Of a stretch of 64,000 bases of DNA, positions 18,827 to 28,370 are shown one piece after another. Under the pieces are notes generated by a model. The model searched no databases and had not been told where the DNA came from. It was given only the letters and a program-made list of their open reading frames with translations. Both the position numbers and the translations under genes were made by a program. The stretch lies in assembly GCA_021776915.1 (NCBI GenBank), contig JAIQZU010000039.1:1-64000 (forward strand). Direction: 5' to 3'. This DNA is from Candidatus Scalindua sp. (GTDB lineage: Bacteria > Planctomycetota > Brocadiia > Brocadiales > Scalinduaceae). Every line of letters starts with the position of its first letter. Position 1 is the stretch's first letter.

Positions 18827-19323
18827 GAGATAATATCAGTTACTCCTGCCTTGACTCCCCCTTAGGCCCTGTCTTTGTTGCAAAATCCATTAAGGGCGTA
18901 TGCCTTGTCAGCCTTCCAAAGATTTCCGAGGCAGAATTTCAATCACTTCTAAGAAAAAGGTTCCAAAAAGAGGTAATCCGAGACGACAAAAGACTGAAGA
19001 ATGTAATTCATGAACTATCCGGTTACTTTAATGGCCGTAATGTAAATTTTAAATCTCTTTTGGATTTAAGTATCGGAACAGAATTCCAACGAAAGGTTTG
19101 GAAAAAAATCAGTGAAATACCTTACGGAGAGTTGAGGAGTTATAAATGGATTGCCGATGGGATTGGCAATCCACACGCCGTCAGGGCCGTTGGTAATGCC
19201 GTAGGAAAGAATCCGGTATCTCCGATAATACCCTGCCACCGTGTAATACGTTCTGATGGAAAGCTTGGAGGATTTTCTTCCGGAATTGCACTGAAGAAAT
19301 GGCTCTTGAAATTAGAGAAGTAA
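18823..19323 (+). CDS. ogt: Methylated-DNA--[protein]-cysteine S-methyltransferase
   Basis: 166 residues. Suicide repair of O6-alkylguanine. Active-site 'PCHRV' with acceptor Cys138; the 'VGNAVGKNP' recognition segment and 'GGFSSG' are typical of Ogt/MGMT. Translationally coupled to the upstream M50-like gene. Confidence 0.94.
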   Translation: MRDNISYSCLDSPLGPVFVAKSIKGVCLVSLPKISEAEFQSLLRKRFQKEVIRDDKRLKNVIHELSGYFNGRNVNFKSLLDLSIGTEFQRKVWKKISEIPYGELRSYKWIADGIGNPHAVRAVGNAVGKNPVSPIIPCHRVIRSDGKLGGFSSGIALKKWLLKLEK

Positions 19324-19383
19324 TACCTGCCCAACATTTATCAGACAGACTGGTGAATGAAATCGGGATAATGGTTTGTTAAC

Positions 19384-19476
19384 TGGCGGAGAGGCCGGGA
19401 TTCGAACCCGGGGTCCCACTATCAGCAGGACAATGGGTTAGCAACCCACCGCTTTAAGCCGCTCAGCCACCTCTCC
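19384..19476 (-). tRNA. tRNA-Ser (GCU)
   Basis: Acceptor GGAGAGG/CCTCTCC, anticodon loop TTGCTAA giving GCU, long class II variable arm, discriminator G and encoded CCA (minus strand). Confidence 0.95.
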
Positions 19477-19514
19477 AAATGATATGAATTAAAACACATT
19501 CTTTCTTTTTTGAT

Positions 19515-19604
19515 TGGCGGAGGGAGTAGGATTCGAACCCACGGTCCCGTTGCCAGGACTGCAGTTTTCAAGACTGCCGCCTTCGTCCACTCGGCCATCC
19601 CTCC
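19515..19604 (-). tRNA. tRNA-Ser (UGA)
   Basis: Acceptor GGAGGGA/TCCCTCC, anticodon loop CTTGAAA giving UGA, long variable arm, discriminator G and encoded CCA. It lies 38 bases upstream of tRNA-Ser(GCU) on the same strand, probably one transcript. Confidence 0.95.
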
Positions 19605-19635
19605 TGTAATATTACCATGTAAAGCTGAGAAGAAG

Positions 19636-19770
19636 TGACTAAAGTGAATTAAAGTTTAAAGTGTCTAAAGTTAAGGAAAAGGGGGGAATCATTAATTTTT
19701 AAATAATACATATTCCTCCTCCCCCTTTAGGCACTTTAGCTCACTTCACACTTTAGACACTCCAAACTTG
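19636..19770. repeat. Repeat C copy 1 (AAAGTG..CTAAAGT family)
   Basis: Left arm CTAAAGTGAATTAAAGTT and right arm TTTAGGCACTTTAGCTCACT form an inverted repeat around a variable core. It is followed by 'TTGGTTGCGGCT', as in the copy at 41578. Other copies: 22012-22110 and 43722-43862. Confidence 0.75.
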
Positions 19771-19795
19771 GTTGCGGCTATGCCGCTCTATGCTA

Positions 19796-20203
19796 TTATA
19801 TGTTTTCCCACTTGCAGACTTCTTCCAGAACCGTCTTAGCCACATATATTGGTGTGTTGCCTTGCATGGCCAAAGCGATAGCATCACTTGGTCTCGAGTC
19901 TATCTCTAAAGTACTACCGTTTTGACTTATGATTATTTTGGCATAAAAAGTATTATTTTTCAGATCACTTATTTCGACTCTCTCTATGCCTCCACTCAGC
20001 TTTGTTATCACATTTGAGAGCAAGTCATGTGTAAGCGGCCTTGGTGTTGGAATTTCCTTAACCGCCCTATCAATAGCCCATGCTTCATGCAAGCCTATAA
20101 CAATAGGAAAACTTCTTTGGCCTTCTTTTTCTTTAAGAACAATTATCTGATGGTCGCTCGTTTCAGATATCATTATCCTTGACAATTCCATGTGAACCAT
20201 CAC
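19796..20203 (-). CDS. Bifunctional nuclease family protein (DUF151/BFN)
   Basis: 135 residues. Motifs 'GQRSFPIVIGLHEAWAI', 'PRPLTHDLLSNVI' and 'IDSRPSDAIALAM' are diagnostic of the BFN domain, which has DNase/RNase activity in plant homologues and is conserved as a single gene in many bacteria. No obvious operon partner. Confidence 0.9.
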   Translation of the reverse strand: MMVHMELSRIMISETSDHQIIVLKEKEGQRSFPIVIGLHEAWAIDRAVKEIPTPRPLTHDLLSNVITKLSGGIERVEISDLKNNTFYAKIIISQNGSTLEIDSRPSDAIALAMQGNTPIYVAKTVLEEVCKWENI

Positions 20204-20390
20204 GATATTTCCCTCATAATTTATCCAAATACTACAAAAATTCTAACATACAAGGTATCATTGTCAACATTATTTTGAAATACGCAAAACCAAACCACGC
20301 TAAAACTTGGGAATGTATTATACCTCTATTAGCCGTGTATTCTTTACCTCACATATAGTGTAGTTTTTCTTTCTATCAAGGCGAAAATTA

Positions 20391-20419
20391 TTGACACTAA
20401 ATATAGCGATTGATATACT
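20391..20419 (+). promoter_or_regulatory. Sigma70-type promoter for uppP-CPBP
   Basis: Consensus TTGACA (20391-20396), exactly 17 bases of spacer, TATACT (20414-20419), 53 bases before the uppP start. Confidence 0.75.
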
Positions 20420-20472
20420 TGCCATCCTTTCACCTGCCAAAATTGGCCAGTATTAGATAGTATCCCAAGTAA

Positions 20473-21294
20473 ATGTTAATAAAATCAATAATACTAGGCG
20501 CAATACAGGGCCTGACAGAATTTCTACCAATCAGCAGTTCAGGTCATCTTGTAATCTTCAAAAGTTTTTTAGACATAGAAACCCAGGGAGTTATCTGGGA
20601 AATATCATTACACTTCAGTACGCTTCTGGCCATCTTTGGAGTCTTCTATAAAGATATATTTATGATTTTAAAAAGTGTCTGTCTCTCCTTTAAAGAGTTA
20701 ATCTCTGGTGAAAGTATTACCAGCATCTTTAAAAACGACATTCATACCCATACCTTTCTTCTTATAATAATAGGTACAATACCTACAGTAATAATAGCAT
20801 TTTCCTTTAGAAGCGCTTTCGAGAGTCTTTTCAATAAGCCGGCAGTAGCAGGATATATGCTGCTAGTAACCGGTACAGTACTCTGGTTTACCAAATATAG
20901 TTTAAAGGCCGATGGTACTAAAAAGAATTTAGGTATTATTGACGCCTTGATAGTCGGCACCGTACAGGGACTTGCAATTACCCCAGGTATATCACGTTCA
21001 GGTACAACAATCTCTGCCGCCACTTTCAGGGGAGTTGACAGAGAAACAGCTGCCAGGTTTTCCTTCCTACTGGCGATACCCGTGATCATGGGGGCAATGG
21101 CAATGATGGCAAAGGACGCTATTACTCTCAAAAACGGAGAAATTTCTTTTCTTATAATCGGAAGTATTGTTGCCGCAATAACCGGCTACATCTCCCTGCG
21201 CATATTGATAAAAATCGTTACTATCGGAAAGCTACATCTTTTCTCTTATTACTGCTGGCCTGTCGGGCTGTTTGTAATCCTTTCTTTCCTATGA
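20473..21294 (+). CDS. uppP: Undecaprenyl-diphosphatase
   Basis: 273 residues, about seven to eight membrane helices. Regenerates undecaprenyl phosphate for cell-wall and glycan synthesis. Signatures 'TEFLPISSSGHL' (N-terminal) and 'PGISRSGTT' (active site) are complete. Overlaps the next gene by four bases. Confidence 0.95.
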   Translation: MLIKSIILGAIQGLTEFLPISSSGHLVIFKSFLDIETQGVIWEISLHFSTLLAIFGVFYKDIFMILKSVCLSFKELISGESITSIFKNDIHTHTFLLIIIGTIPTVIIAFSFRSAFESLFNKPAVAGYMLLVTGTVLWFTKYSLKADGTKKNLGIIDALIVGTVQGLAITPGISRSGTTISAATFRGVDRETAARFSFLLAIPVIMGAMAMMAKDAITLKNGEISFLIIGSIVAAITGYISLRILIKIVTIGKLHLFSYYCWPVGLFVILSFL

Positions 21295-21992
21295 ATGATT
21301 ATCTGACTCGTTCAAGAAATCTACCGAAAAGTTTTCTTTTCATTCTGCCCCTTTTAGTCTTTTATGAGATTGGAATAATCTTATACGGTTCAGAAACAAA
21401 AAATACTGCTGATGTTATCATAAAAAAACCACTTGAAATCTTCGGAAATCACGCGACCCTGGTATTTAATTCCTTAATCATCATTGTCTCTTTCTGTTCA
21501 ATATTTTATATTGAGAAAAAAAACCGATTAAGCTGTGGAATCTTTATTCCCATGTTTTTAGAAAGCGCAGCTTATGCCTTTTCACTCGGGTACGTAACCC
21601 TGTTTTTTGTACATGGATATTTACCATTTAATATTACTAATTTACATGTACAAAGTTTCATTAAGGGAATAATCATTTCCTTAGGTGCAGGAATTTATGA
21701 AGAAATACTTTTCCGGCTTCTGCTATTAAGCATCCTTTATCTGGTTATAGTTAAAATATTAAAATTCAACGCAATAATAGGTTCTCTTTTTAGTATACTG
21801 ATATGTGCCTGCATTTTCTCTATTATGCATTATATAGGAATGGCAGGTGATAGTTTCTCAATGAATAGCTTCTTGTTCCGTGCGGCTGCAGGGTTTATTT
21901 TATCAGCAATTTTTGTTTTTCGTGGCTTAGGGATTGCTGTTTACACACATGCTATTTACAATATCTTAATAATCAATAAGGTTTATATATAA
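21291..21992 (+). CDS. CPBP-family intramembrane metalloprotease
   Basis: 233 residues, six or more membrane segments. Glu137-Glu138 and Arg142 (EExxxR in 'IYEEILFRLL') plus a His in 'SIMHYIG' (about 185) are Abi/CAAX-protease catalytic motifs. Co-transcribed with uppP. Substrate unknown. Confidence 0.85.
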   Translation: MNDYLTRSRNLPKSFLFILPLLVFYEIGIILYGSETKNTADVIIKKPLEIFGNHATLVFNSLIIIVSFCSIFYIEKKNRLSCGIFIPMFLESAAYAFSLGYVTLFFVHGYLPFNITNLHVQSFIKGIIISLGAGIYEEILFRLLLLSILYLVIVKILKFNAIIGSLFSILICACIFSIMHYIGMAGDSFSMNSFLFRAAAGFILSAIFVFRGLGIAVYTHAIYNILIINKVYI

Positions 21993-22011
21993 CACGGTAT
22001 AGCCGAAGCCA

Positions 22012-22110
22012 AGTTTGAAGTGCCTAAAGTCAAAAATAATGCTTTTTAACTACAAAACTTAGCTCCGCAACTTTAGCTCACTTTAAACTTTAGGCACTTT
22101 TAACTTTTTT
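22012..22110. repeat. Repeat C copy 2
   Basis: AGTTTGAAGTGCCTAAAGTC and ACTTTAAACTTTAGGCACTT form inverted arms around an AT-rich core. It lies between the CPBP gene and ubiX. Confidence 0.75.
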
Positions 22111-22163
22111 ATGAGAGTAATTGATTAGTAATTTATGTTAAAATTTGTAATAATATTCAGAAA

Positions 22164-22193
22164 TGTAGGGGCGTATTGCAAGACGCCCCTACA
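22164..22193. terminator. Hairpin TGTAGGGGCGT...ACGCCCCTACA
   Basis: An 11-base perfect stem with an 8-base loop, 45 bases upstream of ubiX. It could terminate the uppP-CPBP transcript, but no T-run follows, so a palindromic repeat unit is equally possible. Confidence 0.4.
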
Positions 22194-22237
22194 GAAACAA
22201 ATTTTTACAGACAAAGACACAATGGGGTACCGTTTAA

Positions 22238-22864
22238 ATGGAAAGCATAATAGTAGGTATTACGGGAGCAAGCGGTGTAGTTTATGGGCAGCGTCTTTTG
22301 CAGGCATTAAGCGATAAACCGTACTCTATTCACTTAATTGTATCAGAGGCTGCTGTAAAAGTGATAGAAAGTGAATTAAACCTCTCCTTAAACCTGAACG
22401 ACTTCGATATAAGTAAATTTATAGACAGAAAAGCCCACTGTGTAACCTATCACCATATATCAGATATTGCAGCATCTATCTCAAGCGGTAAATTGAAGAC
22501 CAGGGCAATGATTATAGCGCCATGCAGTATGAACACTCTCTGTTCAATAGCAAATGGAATTGCATCAAATCTTATTCAACGTGCTGCCAGTGTAACCCTG
22601 AAAGAGGGAAGAAAATTGATTGTTGTACCACGTGAGACCCCACTAACACCTATTCACCTGGAGGGCATGTTGAAATTGTCAAGGGCACAAGCTTGTATTC
22701 TGCCAGCTATGCCCGGATACTACCTCAATCCGACAACTATAGATGACCAGATAGACTTCGTAGTAGGAAAGATTCTCGACCACATTGGCATAGACTATCT
22801 GCCATACACGAAAAAAGGTTATGGAGAATGGGATTACCTGAGTTCAGAATTGATGATTAAATAA
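22238..22864 (+). CDS. ubiX: Flavin prenyltransferase UbiX
   Basis: 208 residues. Makes prenylated FMN, the cofactor of UbiD-type decarboxylases. N-terminal 'VGITGASGVVYGQRLL', middle 'MIIAPCSMNTLCSIANG' and 'VPRETPLTPIHLEGMLKL' are the family blocks. No ubiD is in view, so the partner decarboxylase lies elsewhere. Confidence 0.95.
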   Translation: MESIIVGITGASGVVYGQRLLQALSDKPYSIHLIVSEAAVKVIESELNLSLNLNDFDISKFIDRKAHCVTYHHISDIAASISSGKLKTRAMIIAPCSMNTLCSIANGIASNLIQRAASVTLKEGRKLIVVPRETPLTPIHLEGMLKLSRAQACILPAMPGYYLNPTTIDDQIDFVVGKILDHIGIDYLPYTKKGYGEWDYLSSELMIK

Positions 22865-22878
22865 GCAGACAAGATATA

Positions 22879-22990
22879 GTTAGGTCGCTATCGCGACAAA
22901 AGACTATCCTTCGACTCCGCTCAGGATGACGTCACACTGAGCGAAGTCGAAGTGTTATCAACATTGAATTTCCTATGCATTAAATTACCA
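22879..22990. repeat. Repeat B copy 1 (CTTCGACTCCGCTCAG family)
   Basis: Unit: GTTAGGTCGCTATCGCGACA, then CCTTCGACTCCGCTCAGGAT, then the inverted CACTGAGCGAAGTCGAAG, then an AT-rich tail (TATCAACATTGAATTTCCTA). Five copies lie in the window: also 45108, 46068, 53420 and 55497 (inverted). Confidence 0.85.
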
Positions 22991-23007
22991 TAGAATTTAA
23001 ACTCACA

Positions 23008-24072
23008 ATGAATGACAATAAGAAAAAAAACAAATTAAGTTTCTGGATTGCAACTTCACTGGCAATATTCTTCTTTCTTTGCAGCGTAGCATTATTTTTT
23101 TCGTTGATGGGGCTTCTCATGATAAAGGGTGCGCTCTCACCACATGAGGAAGAAGGTAGAATCGAAAAACTGGTTGAAACCGTAATAGAAGGATCAGGTA
23201 CTGATAAAATACTCATAATCCCTGTGAAAGGAGTTATTACAGCACAATCATCCAGGAAACTTTTCCAGGAAACACAAAGTATGGTTGACAGCGTAACACA
23301 ACAACTTGAGCAGGCACGTGCTGATAATAACGTTAAAGCGGTGATATTGGACATTAACAGTCCCGGCGGTGGAATCACAGCAAGTGATATCATTTATAAA
23401 GAAATTCTGGAATTCAAGGAAAAGACAAACAAAAAAGTAATAGTCAGCATGCAGGATGTTGCAGCATCAGGCGCTTATTATATTTCGGCAGCCGCTGACA
23501 AGATCATCTCTCATCCAACGACAGTTACCGGAAGCATAGGTGTAATCATGCCTCTTCTTAACATATCTGATCTGGTAGAAAAATACGGTATTGAAGACAC
23601 TTCTGTAAAATCCGGAGATATGAAGAATATAGGCTCGCCACTTAAGAAGATGTCTGATGATGAAAGAAAGGTTTTACACGATATCGTAGACGAAATGTAT
23701 ACAAGGTTTCTGAATATTATTGCTGACGGCAGAAATATGAAAATTGAAGTTGTTAGAAAGTTGTCGGATGGCAGAATATATACAGGTAAACAGGCACTGG
23801 AAAATGGCTTGGTAGATCAACTGGGTTATATGGATGATGCAATAACTTTAGCTAAAGAAATATCCGGTTTAAAAGAAGCAAAAATCATAAAGTATAAGAA
23901 AATGTTTAGTCTGGCGGAAATCTTTGCAGGCTCAATGGATAATTTATTTGGTAATCGCACAATCAAGATTGGCATAAATGCCGCAGCAACAGATAATGAT
24001 TTCCCGAGATTTATGTACTTATGGACAGGTTACCAACAAAACTATCTCTTCAAATGGCCCGCATTTAATTAA
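23008..24072 (+). CDS. sppA: Signal peptide peptidase SppA (short form)
   Basis: 354 residues. One N-terminal membrane anchor (about 10-40), then the ClpP/crotonase-like S49 domain. Ser154 (in 'VAASGAYY') and Lys206 (in 'SGDMKNIG') form the expected Ser-Lys dyad 52 residues apart, as in the Bacillus enzyme. Cleaves signal peptides left in the membrane. Single gene after repeat B. Confidence 0.93.
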   Translation: MNDNKKKNKLSFWIATSLAIFFFLCSVALFFSLMGLLMIKGALSPHEEEGRIEKLVETVIEGSGTDKILIIPVKGVITAQSSRKLFQETQSMVDSVTQQLEQARADNNVKAVILDINSPGGGITASDIIYKEILEFKEKTNKKVIVSMQDVAASGAYYISAAADKIISHPTTVTGSIGVIMPLLNISDLVEKYGIEDTSVKSGDMKNIGSPLKKMSDDERKVLHDIVDEMYTRFLNIIADGRNMKIEVVRKLSDGRIYTGKQALENGLVDQLGYMDDAITLAKEISGLKEAKIIKYKKMFSLAEIFAGSMDNLFGNRTIKIGINAAATDNDFPRFMYLWTGYQQNYLFKWPAFN

Positions 24073-24270
24073 AAAACTACAAATCATATTTTCAAATCAA
24101 GAAAAAGTCTAAATATCCGAAAATTAGGATAACCCAAAGACACAGAAAATAGATTTTGGGAATTTGACGTTGAAAGATGGAATTATGAAAAATCCCATCA
24201 ACATTTCACATTTATCCATAATATACAGTATTAAAATCCCATTCCCGCCTAACCTATATGAATATTTGAA

Positions 24271-27200
24271 ATGAAGAACGAAGGTTTACATACAAAACAG
24301 AAAGGCCGCAAGCGATCTTCAGGATTAGGGCTGATGAAACAGTTGATAATATTGGCACTAATCCCGGCATTGATAGTAGGTGGATTCATGTCAATTCTTC
24401 TGTTTCATGAACTTGAAGCCAAGAAACATGCTGATCAGATTAGGGGTATTGCTGATTATATGGTGGCAGCCAACCAGGTTATTCATCAATTACAAAGAGA
24501 GCGTAGCTCTTCGGTCGGATATATAGCCAGTGATGGAAATCGAATGGCAAACAGGATGAAGAAACAAAGACGCCTTACAGATAAGTATTATTCTGTCCTG
24601 GACAAAGATATAAAATCATTAGATATAAAAAACTTAGGTTATAAATTTGCCAGACGAGCCAATACTTCCTCAAGAAATCTTTGGAAACTACCTTCTATCA
24701 GGGAAAAGATTTCATCACTGTCAATTGGCAAGAATGAATCTAATGAATTCTACATAGAAATAATAGAAGACATCATTAGAACATTTCAGGAAGCAAGTGT
24801 AATTATTAAGGATTCTGCGCTTTCGTTCCCCTTTACGGCCTGTGTCAATTTCATCATGGCCAAGGAAATGGCCGCTATTGAAGGAACAATTATGATGGGC
24901 TTTGTCGCCGAGGACAAACCTGTTAATCAATCAGATATGCACAAATGGATGCAGGTATCTAAAGGTCAGGAGGCACTGCTTGAAGCGTTTAAGTACCAGA
25001 TAACAGGAGAAATACTGAAAGAGTATCGCACAAAACTCAGCGAGACCAACATTAAGGCCGTAAGGGATATACGTAAGCAACTCAGTGATAATCTCAGTAA
25101 AGGAAAGTTTGGACTGAAACCGGAAGATGTCCTTACAACAACAACGAGACGAATAGACGATTTGAAGAAGGTTGAAGATGCACAACTTCAGGAGATTCTT
25201 AAGTATGCAACAAAATTATCCTCTGAAAAGATGGTGTCTGTCATCGTATACTCAGGTTTGACTGGTGGGTCTACATTGGCAATGTTTATATTGTGCTTCC
25301 TTATTACGAGAAGCATAACCGGTCCGATATCCATGCTGTCTAAAGCAGCCAAACATGTTGCAGAAGGACAACTTGATCACAAAATTGAAATAAAATCCAG
25401 AGGTGAAATTGGTGAATTAGCTGATAGCTTTAATGACATGCTCTCCAACTTACAACTCACAACGGAAAAGAATAACGCACATAACTGGCTCAAAACAGGA
25501 CAAATGGAACTGAGTGTAAGAATGCGAGGTGAACAGGAGCTTGAAACATTGGGCAGGAATATTATTGGTTACCTTGCAGAATATCTAAATGCACAGATTG
25601 GAAGATTGTATATGGCCCATAGAAACAACCGCCTTAAATTAATCGGCGGTTATGCATACAGCCGACAAAAAAATACATCGAATGAATTCATGTTCGGTGA
25701 GGGTCTGGTAGGCCAAGCTGCAATAGAAAAAAAACACATTCTTGTTACCAACTGCCCTGATAATTATATCAACATTCATTCCGGTCTGGGTGAAACCGTC
25801 CCGAAAAATATCCTGATATTCCCGTTAATACTGGAAAACACAGTACAAGGTGTTGTCGAACTGGGGTCTTTGCGTGAATTTTATGATTCTCACCTGAATT
25901 TTTTGAATCAGGTTGCAGAGGGCATTGCGATTGCCATGAACTCTGTTGTCTCCAGAAAACGGACAAAAGATCTTCTTGAGCAGACGCAACAACAGGCGGA
26001 AGAGTTGCAGGCAAGTGAAAAGGCGCTCCGGCAAAGCAATGAAGAGCTTGAAGAAAATGCCAGTGCCTTAAAAGAATCTGAATCAAGACTACAAGCACAA
26101 CAGGAAGAACTTCGCCAGATCAATGAAATGCTTGAGGAGCAAAAAGAAGATGTAGAAAGAAAAAACAGGGATCTGAAAGGAGCCAGAAAAATCATTGAAG
26201 AAAGAGCACGGGACTTAGAATTAAGCAGTAAATATAAATCAGAATTTCTGGCCAATATGTCTCATGAACTGAGAACACCTCTAAACAGCATCCTCCTTTT
26301 ATCAAAACTTCTTGCAGACAATAAAAACGGCCAACTGACAGAAGACCATGTGGAGTCTGCACAATCCATTCATTCCTCCGGCTCAGAACTCCTGCAGCTT
26401 ATTAATGAGGTACTGGACATTTCCAAGGTGGAAGCAGGGAAAATGGATATCAATATAGACGACATGGATATTCAGGATTTTTCCACTGCCATGAAACGAA
26501 ACTTCCAACCGGTCACGACAGAAAAGAAGTTATATATGAAAGTTAACATTGCTGACGACTTACCCAAACATATCCACACAGACAAACAAAGAGTAGAACA
26601 GATTGTAAAAAATTTCCTTTCAAACGCATTCAAGTTTACGAGTAAGGGCGGAGTCACTCTGCTTATAAGCCGCCCTGATGGTCAGTCATACAACAAGACC
26701 CAACTACTCAGGAAAGGCGTTGACTGTGCAAAGGTTGTTGCATTCTCAGTCTCAGATACAGGAATAGGTATTCCTGAAGAAAAGAAGGACCTGATATTTG
26801 AAGCTTTTCAGCAGGCAGACGGTACTACAAGCAGGCAATATGGTGGAACGGGACTTGGACTTTCAATTTCCAGAGAACTTGCCCTTTTGCTTGGTGGGGA
26901 AATCCATATCGAAAGCAACCATGGTGAAGGAAGCACGTTTACACTTTATCTTCCGGAGACCTTCGAGTCAAAGACTAAAACAGAAATAACTGAGGCTGAG
27001 AACTTAACACGAAATACTCATATTCCAACACCATCAACAAGGATCAGCCAAATGGAAGATGCATTTGAGGCAATTGATGATGACAGAAAAGCAATCTCTT
27101 CTAAAGACCAATCCGTTCTCATAATAGAAGATGATCCTAAATTCCTGAAAATTCTCAGAGATTTAACACGTGAACATGGTTTTAAATCTCTGGTGGCAGG

Positions 27201-28275
27201 AAATGGAGAAACAGGCCTTCAATTTGCCGATTATTACAAGCCGAGTGGTATTATATTGGACGTAGAACTCCCCGGTATCAGTGGATTGACTGTTATGGCA
27301 AGGCTTAAAGACAACCCTGAAACCCGTCATATTCCTGTCCATTTCATATCCGCATCTGACAAAAGATTAGATGCCATTAAAATGGGGGCTGTGGACTATG
27401 TGACAAAACCAGTAAGCCCTGAGGTAATTGACCAGGTGTTTGAAAAACTAAATAAAGTAATATCAAAACCTGTAAAAGACCTTCTTGTAGTGGAAGACAA
27501 TCTGGAACATGCAAAGTTAATATCCGAAATAATAGGCGCCAAAGATGTCGTGACCACTATTGCCACAACAGCCAAAGAAGCCTATAATCAGGTATTATCA
27601 GGAAAGTATGACTGTATAGTCCTGGACATTTCCCTTCCGGATATGTCAGGCATTGAATTGCTCAGCAAAATCAGAAGCAATGAAGATATCCCACAGATCC
27701 CTGTTATCGTTTATACCGGTAGAGAACTTACTAACAAAGAAAAGAAAATAATAGATGAATCCGCAGAATCAACCATTATCAAGGGAGAAGGTTCCCATCG
27801 AAAACTTCTTGACGAGACGACACTGTTTCTGCACCGTGTCGAAGCACACCTTCCTGAAACACAACAAAAGATACTTAGAATGATTCACAACAAGGAGGAG
27901 ATTCTGGCAGGTAAAAAAATACTGGTAGTAGACGATGACATGCGAAATGTTTTCTCAATCAAAAAGGTTCTCGAAGAGAAAAGTATAAAGACATTAGTTG
28001 GAAAAAATGGTAAAGAAGGTTTAGCATGCCTTAACGATAATCCAGATATCCAACTGGTACTAATGGATATCATGATGCCTGAAATGGACGGATACACGGC
28101 CATCGGAGAAATCAGAAAACAAGACAGATTTAAGGAACTCCCTATTATTGCATTGACAGCAAAGGCAATGAAGGGAGACCGTTCTAAATGCATTGAAGCA
28201 GGCGCCAATGACTACCTGGCAAAGCCATTTGAAATTGAAAGACTGTTCTCAATGTTGAGAGTATGGCTGTATTAA
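24271..28275 (+). CDS. NIT-domain hybrid sensor histidine kinase with three receiver domains
   Basis: 1334 residues. Order: membrane segment (~24-45); periplasmic NIT (nitrate/nitrite-sensing) domain (~50-310) with 'HQLQRERSSSVGYIASDG'; second membrane segment (~320-348); HAMP; GAF (~405-560); coiled coil (~560-655); HisKA with phosphoacceptor His665 ('MSHELRTPL'); HATPase with 'GTGLGLSISREL'; receivers with Asp997, Asp1119 and Asp1266. No output domain, so signal passes to another regulator, perhaps the REC-GGDEF protein two genes downstream. A nitrate or nitrite ligand is inferred from the domain name only. Confidence 0.92.
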   Translation: MKNEGLHTKQKGRKRSSGLGLMKQLIILALIPALIVGGFMSILLFHELEAKKHADQIRGIADYMVAANQVIHQLQRERSSSVGYIASDGNRMANRMKKQRRLTDKYYSVLDKDIKSLDIKNLGYKFARRANTSSRNLWKLPSIREKISSLSIGKNESNEFYIEIIEDIIRTFQEASVIIKDSALSFPFTACVNFIMAKEMAAIEGTIMMGFVAEDKPVNQSDMHKWMQVSKGQEALLEAFKYQITGEILKEYRTKLSETNIKAVRDIRKQLSDNLSKGKFGLKPEDVLTTTTRRIDDLKKVEDAQLQEILKYATKLSSEKMVSVIVYSGLTGGSTLAMFILCFLITRSITGPISMLSKAAKHVAEGQLDHKIEIKSRGEIGELADSFNDMLSNLQLTTEKNNAHNWLKTGQMELSVRMRGEQELETLGRNIIGYLAEYLNAQIGRLYMAHRNNRLKLIGGYAYSRQKNTSNEFMFGEGLVGQAAIEKKHILVTNCPDNYINIHSGLGETVPKNILIFPLILENTVQGVVELGSLREFYDSHLNFLNQVAEGIAIAMNSVVSRKRTKDLLEQTQQQAEELQASEKALRQSNEELEENASALKESESRLQAQQEELRQINEMLEEQKEDVERKNRDLKGARKIIEERARDLELSSKYKSEFLANMSHELRTPLNSILLLSKLLADNKNGQLTEDHVESAQSIHSSGSELLQLINEVLDISKVEAGKMDINIDDMDIQDFSTAMKRNFQPVTTEKKLYMKVNIADDLPKHIHTDKQRVEQIVKNFLSNAFKFTSKGGVTLLISRPDGQSYNKTQLLRKGVDCAKVVAFSVSDTGIGIPEEKKDLIFEAFQQADGTTSRQYGGTGLGLSISRELALLLGGEIHIESNHGEGSTFTLYLPETFESKTKTEITEAENLTRNTHIPTPSTRISQMEDAFEAIDDDRKAISSKDQSVLIIEDDPKFLKILRDLTREHGFKSLVAGNGETGLQFADYYKPSGIILDVELPGISGLTVMARLKDNPETRHIPVHFISASDKRLDAIKMGAVDYVTKPVSPEVIDQVFEKLNKVISKPVKDLLVVEDNLEHAKLISEIIGAKDVVTTIATTAKEAYNQVLSGKYDCIVLDISLPDMSGIELLSKIRSNEDIPQIPVIVYTGRELTNKEKKIIDESAESTIIKGEGSHRKLLDETTLFLHRVEAHLPETQQKILRMIHNKEEILAGKKILVVDDDMRNVFSIKKVLEEKSIKTLVGKNGKEGLACLNDNPDIQLVLMDIMMPEMDGYTAIGEIRKQDRFKELPIIALTAKAMKGDRSKCIEAGANDYLAKPFEIERLFSMLRVWLY

Positions 28276-28370
28276 TTGGTAAAGGGCTCCATGATTTCAG
28301 TATCAAACTACACACAATCACTGTAGTGAAAACCCTGACTCCAGCAAATTCTACGAATCTCAGAATTGTT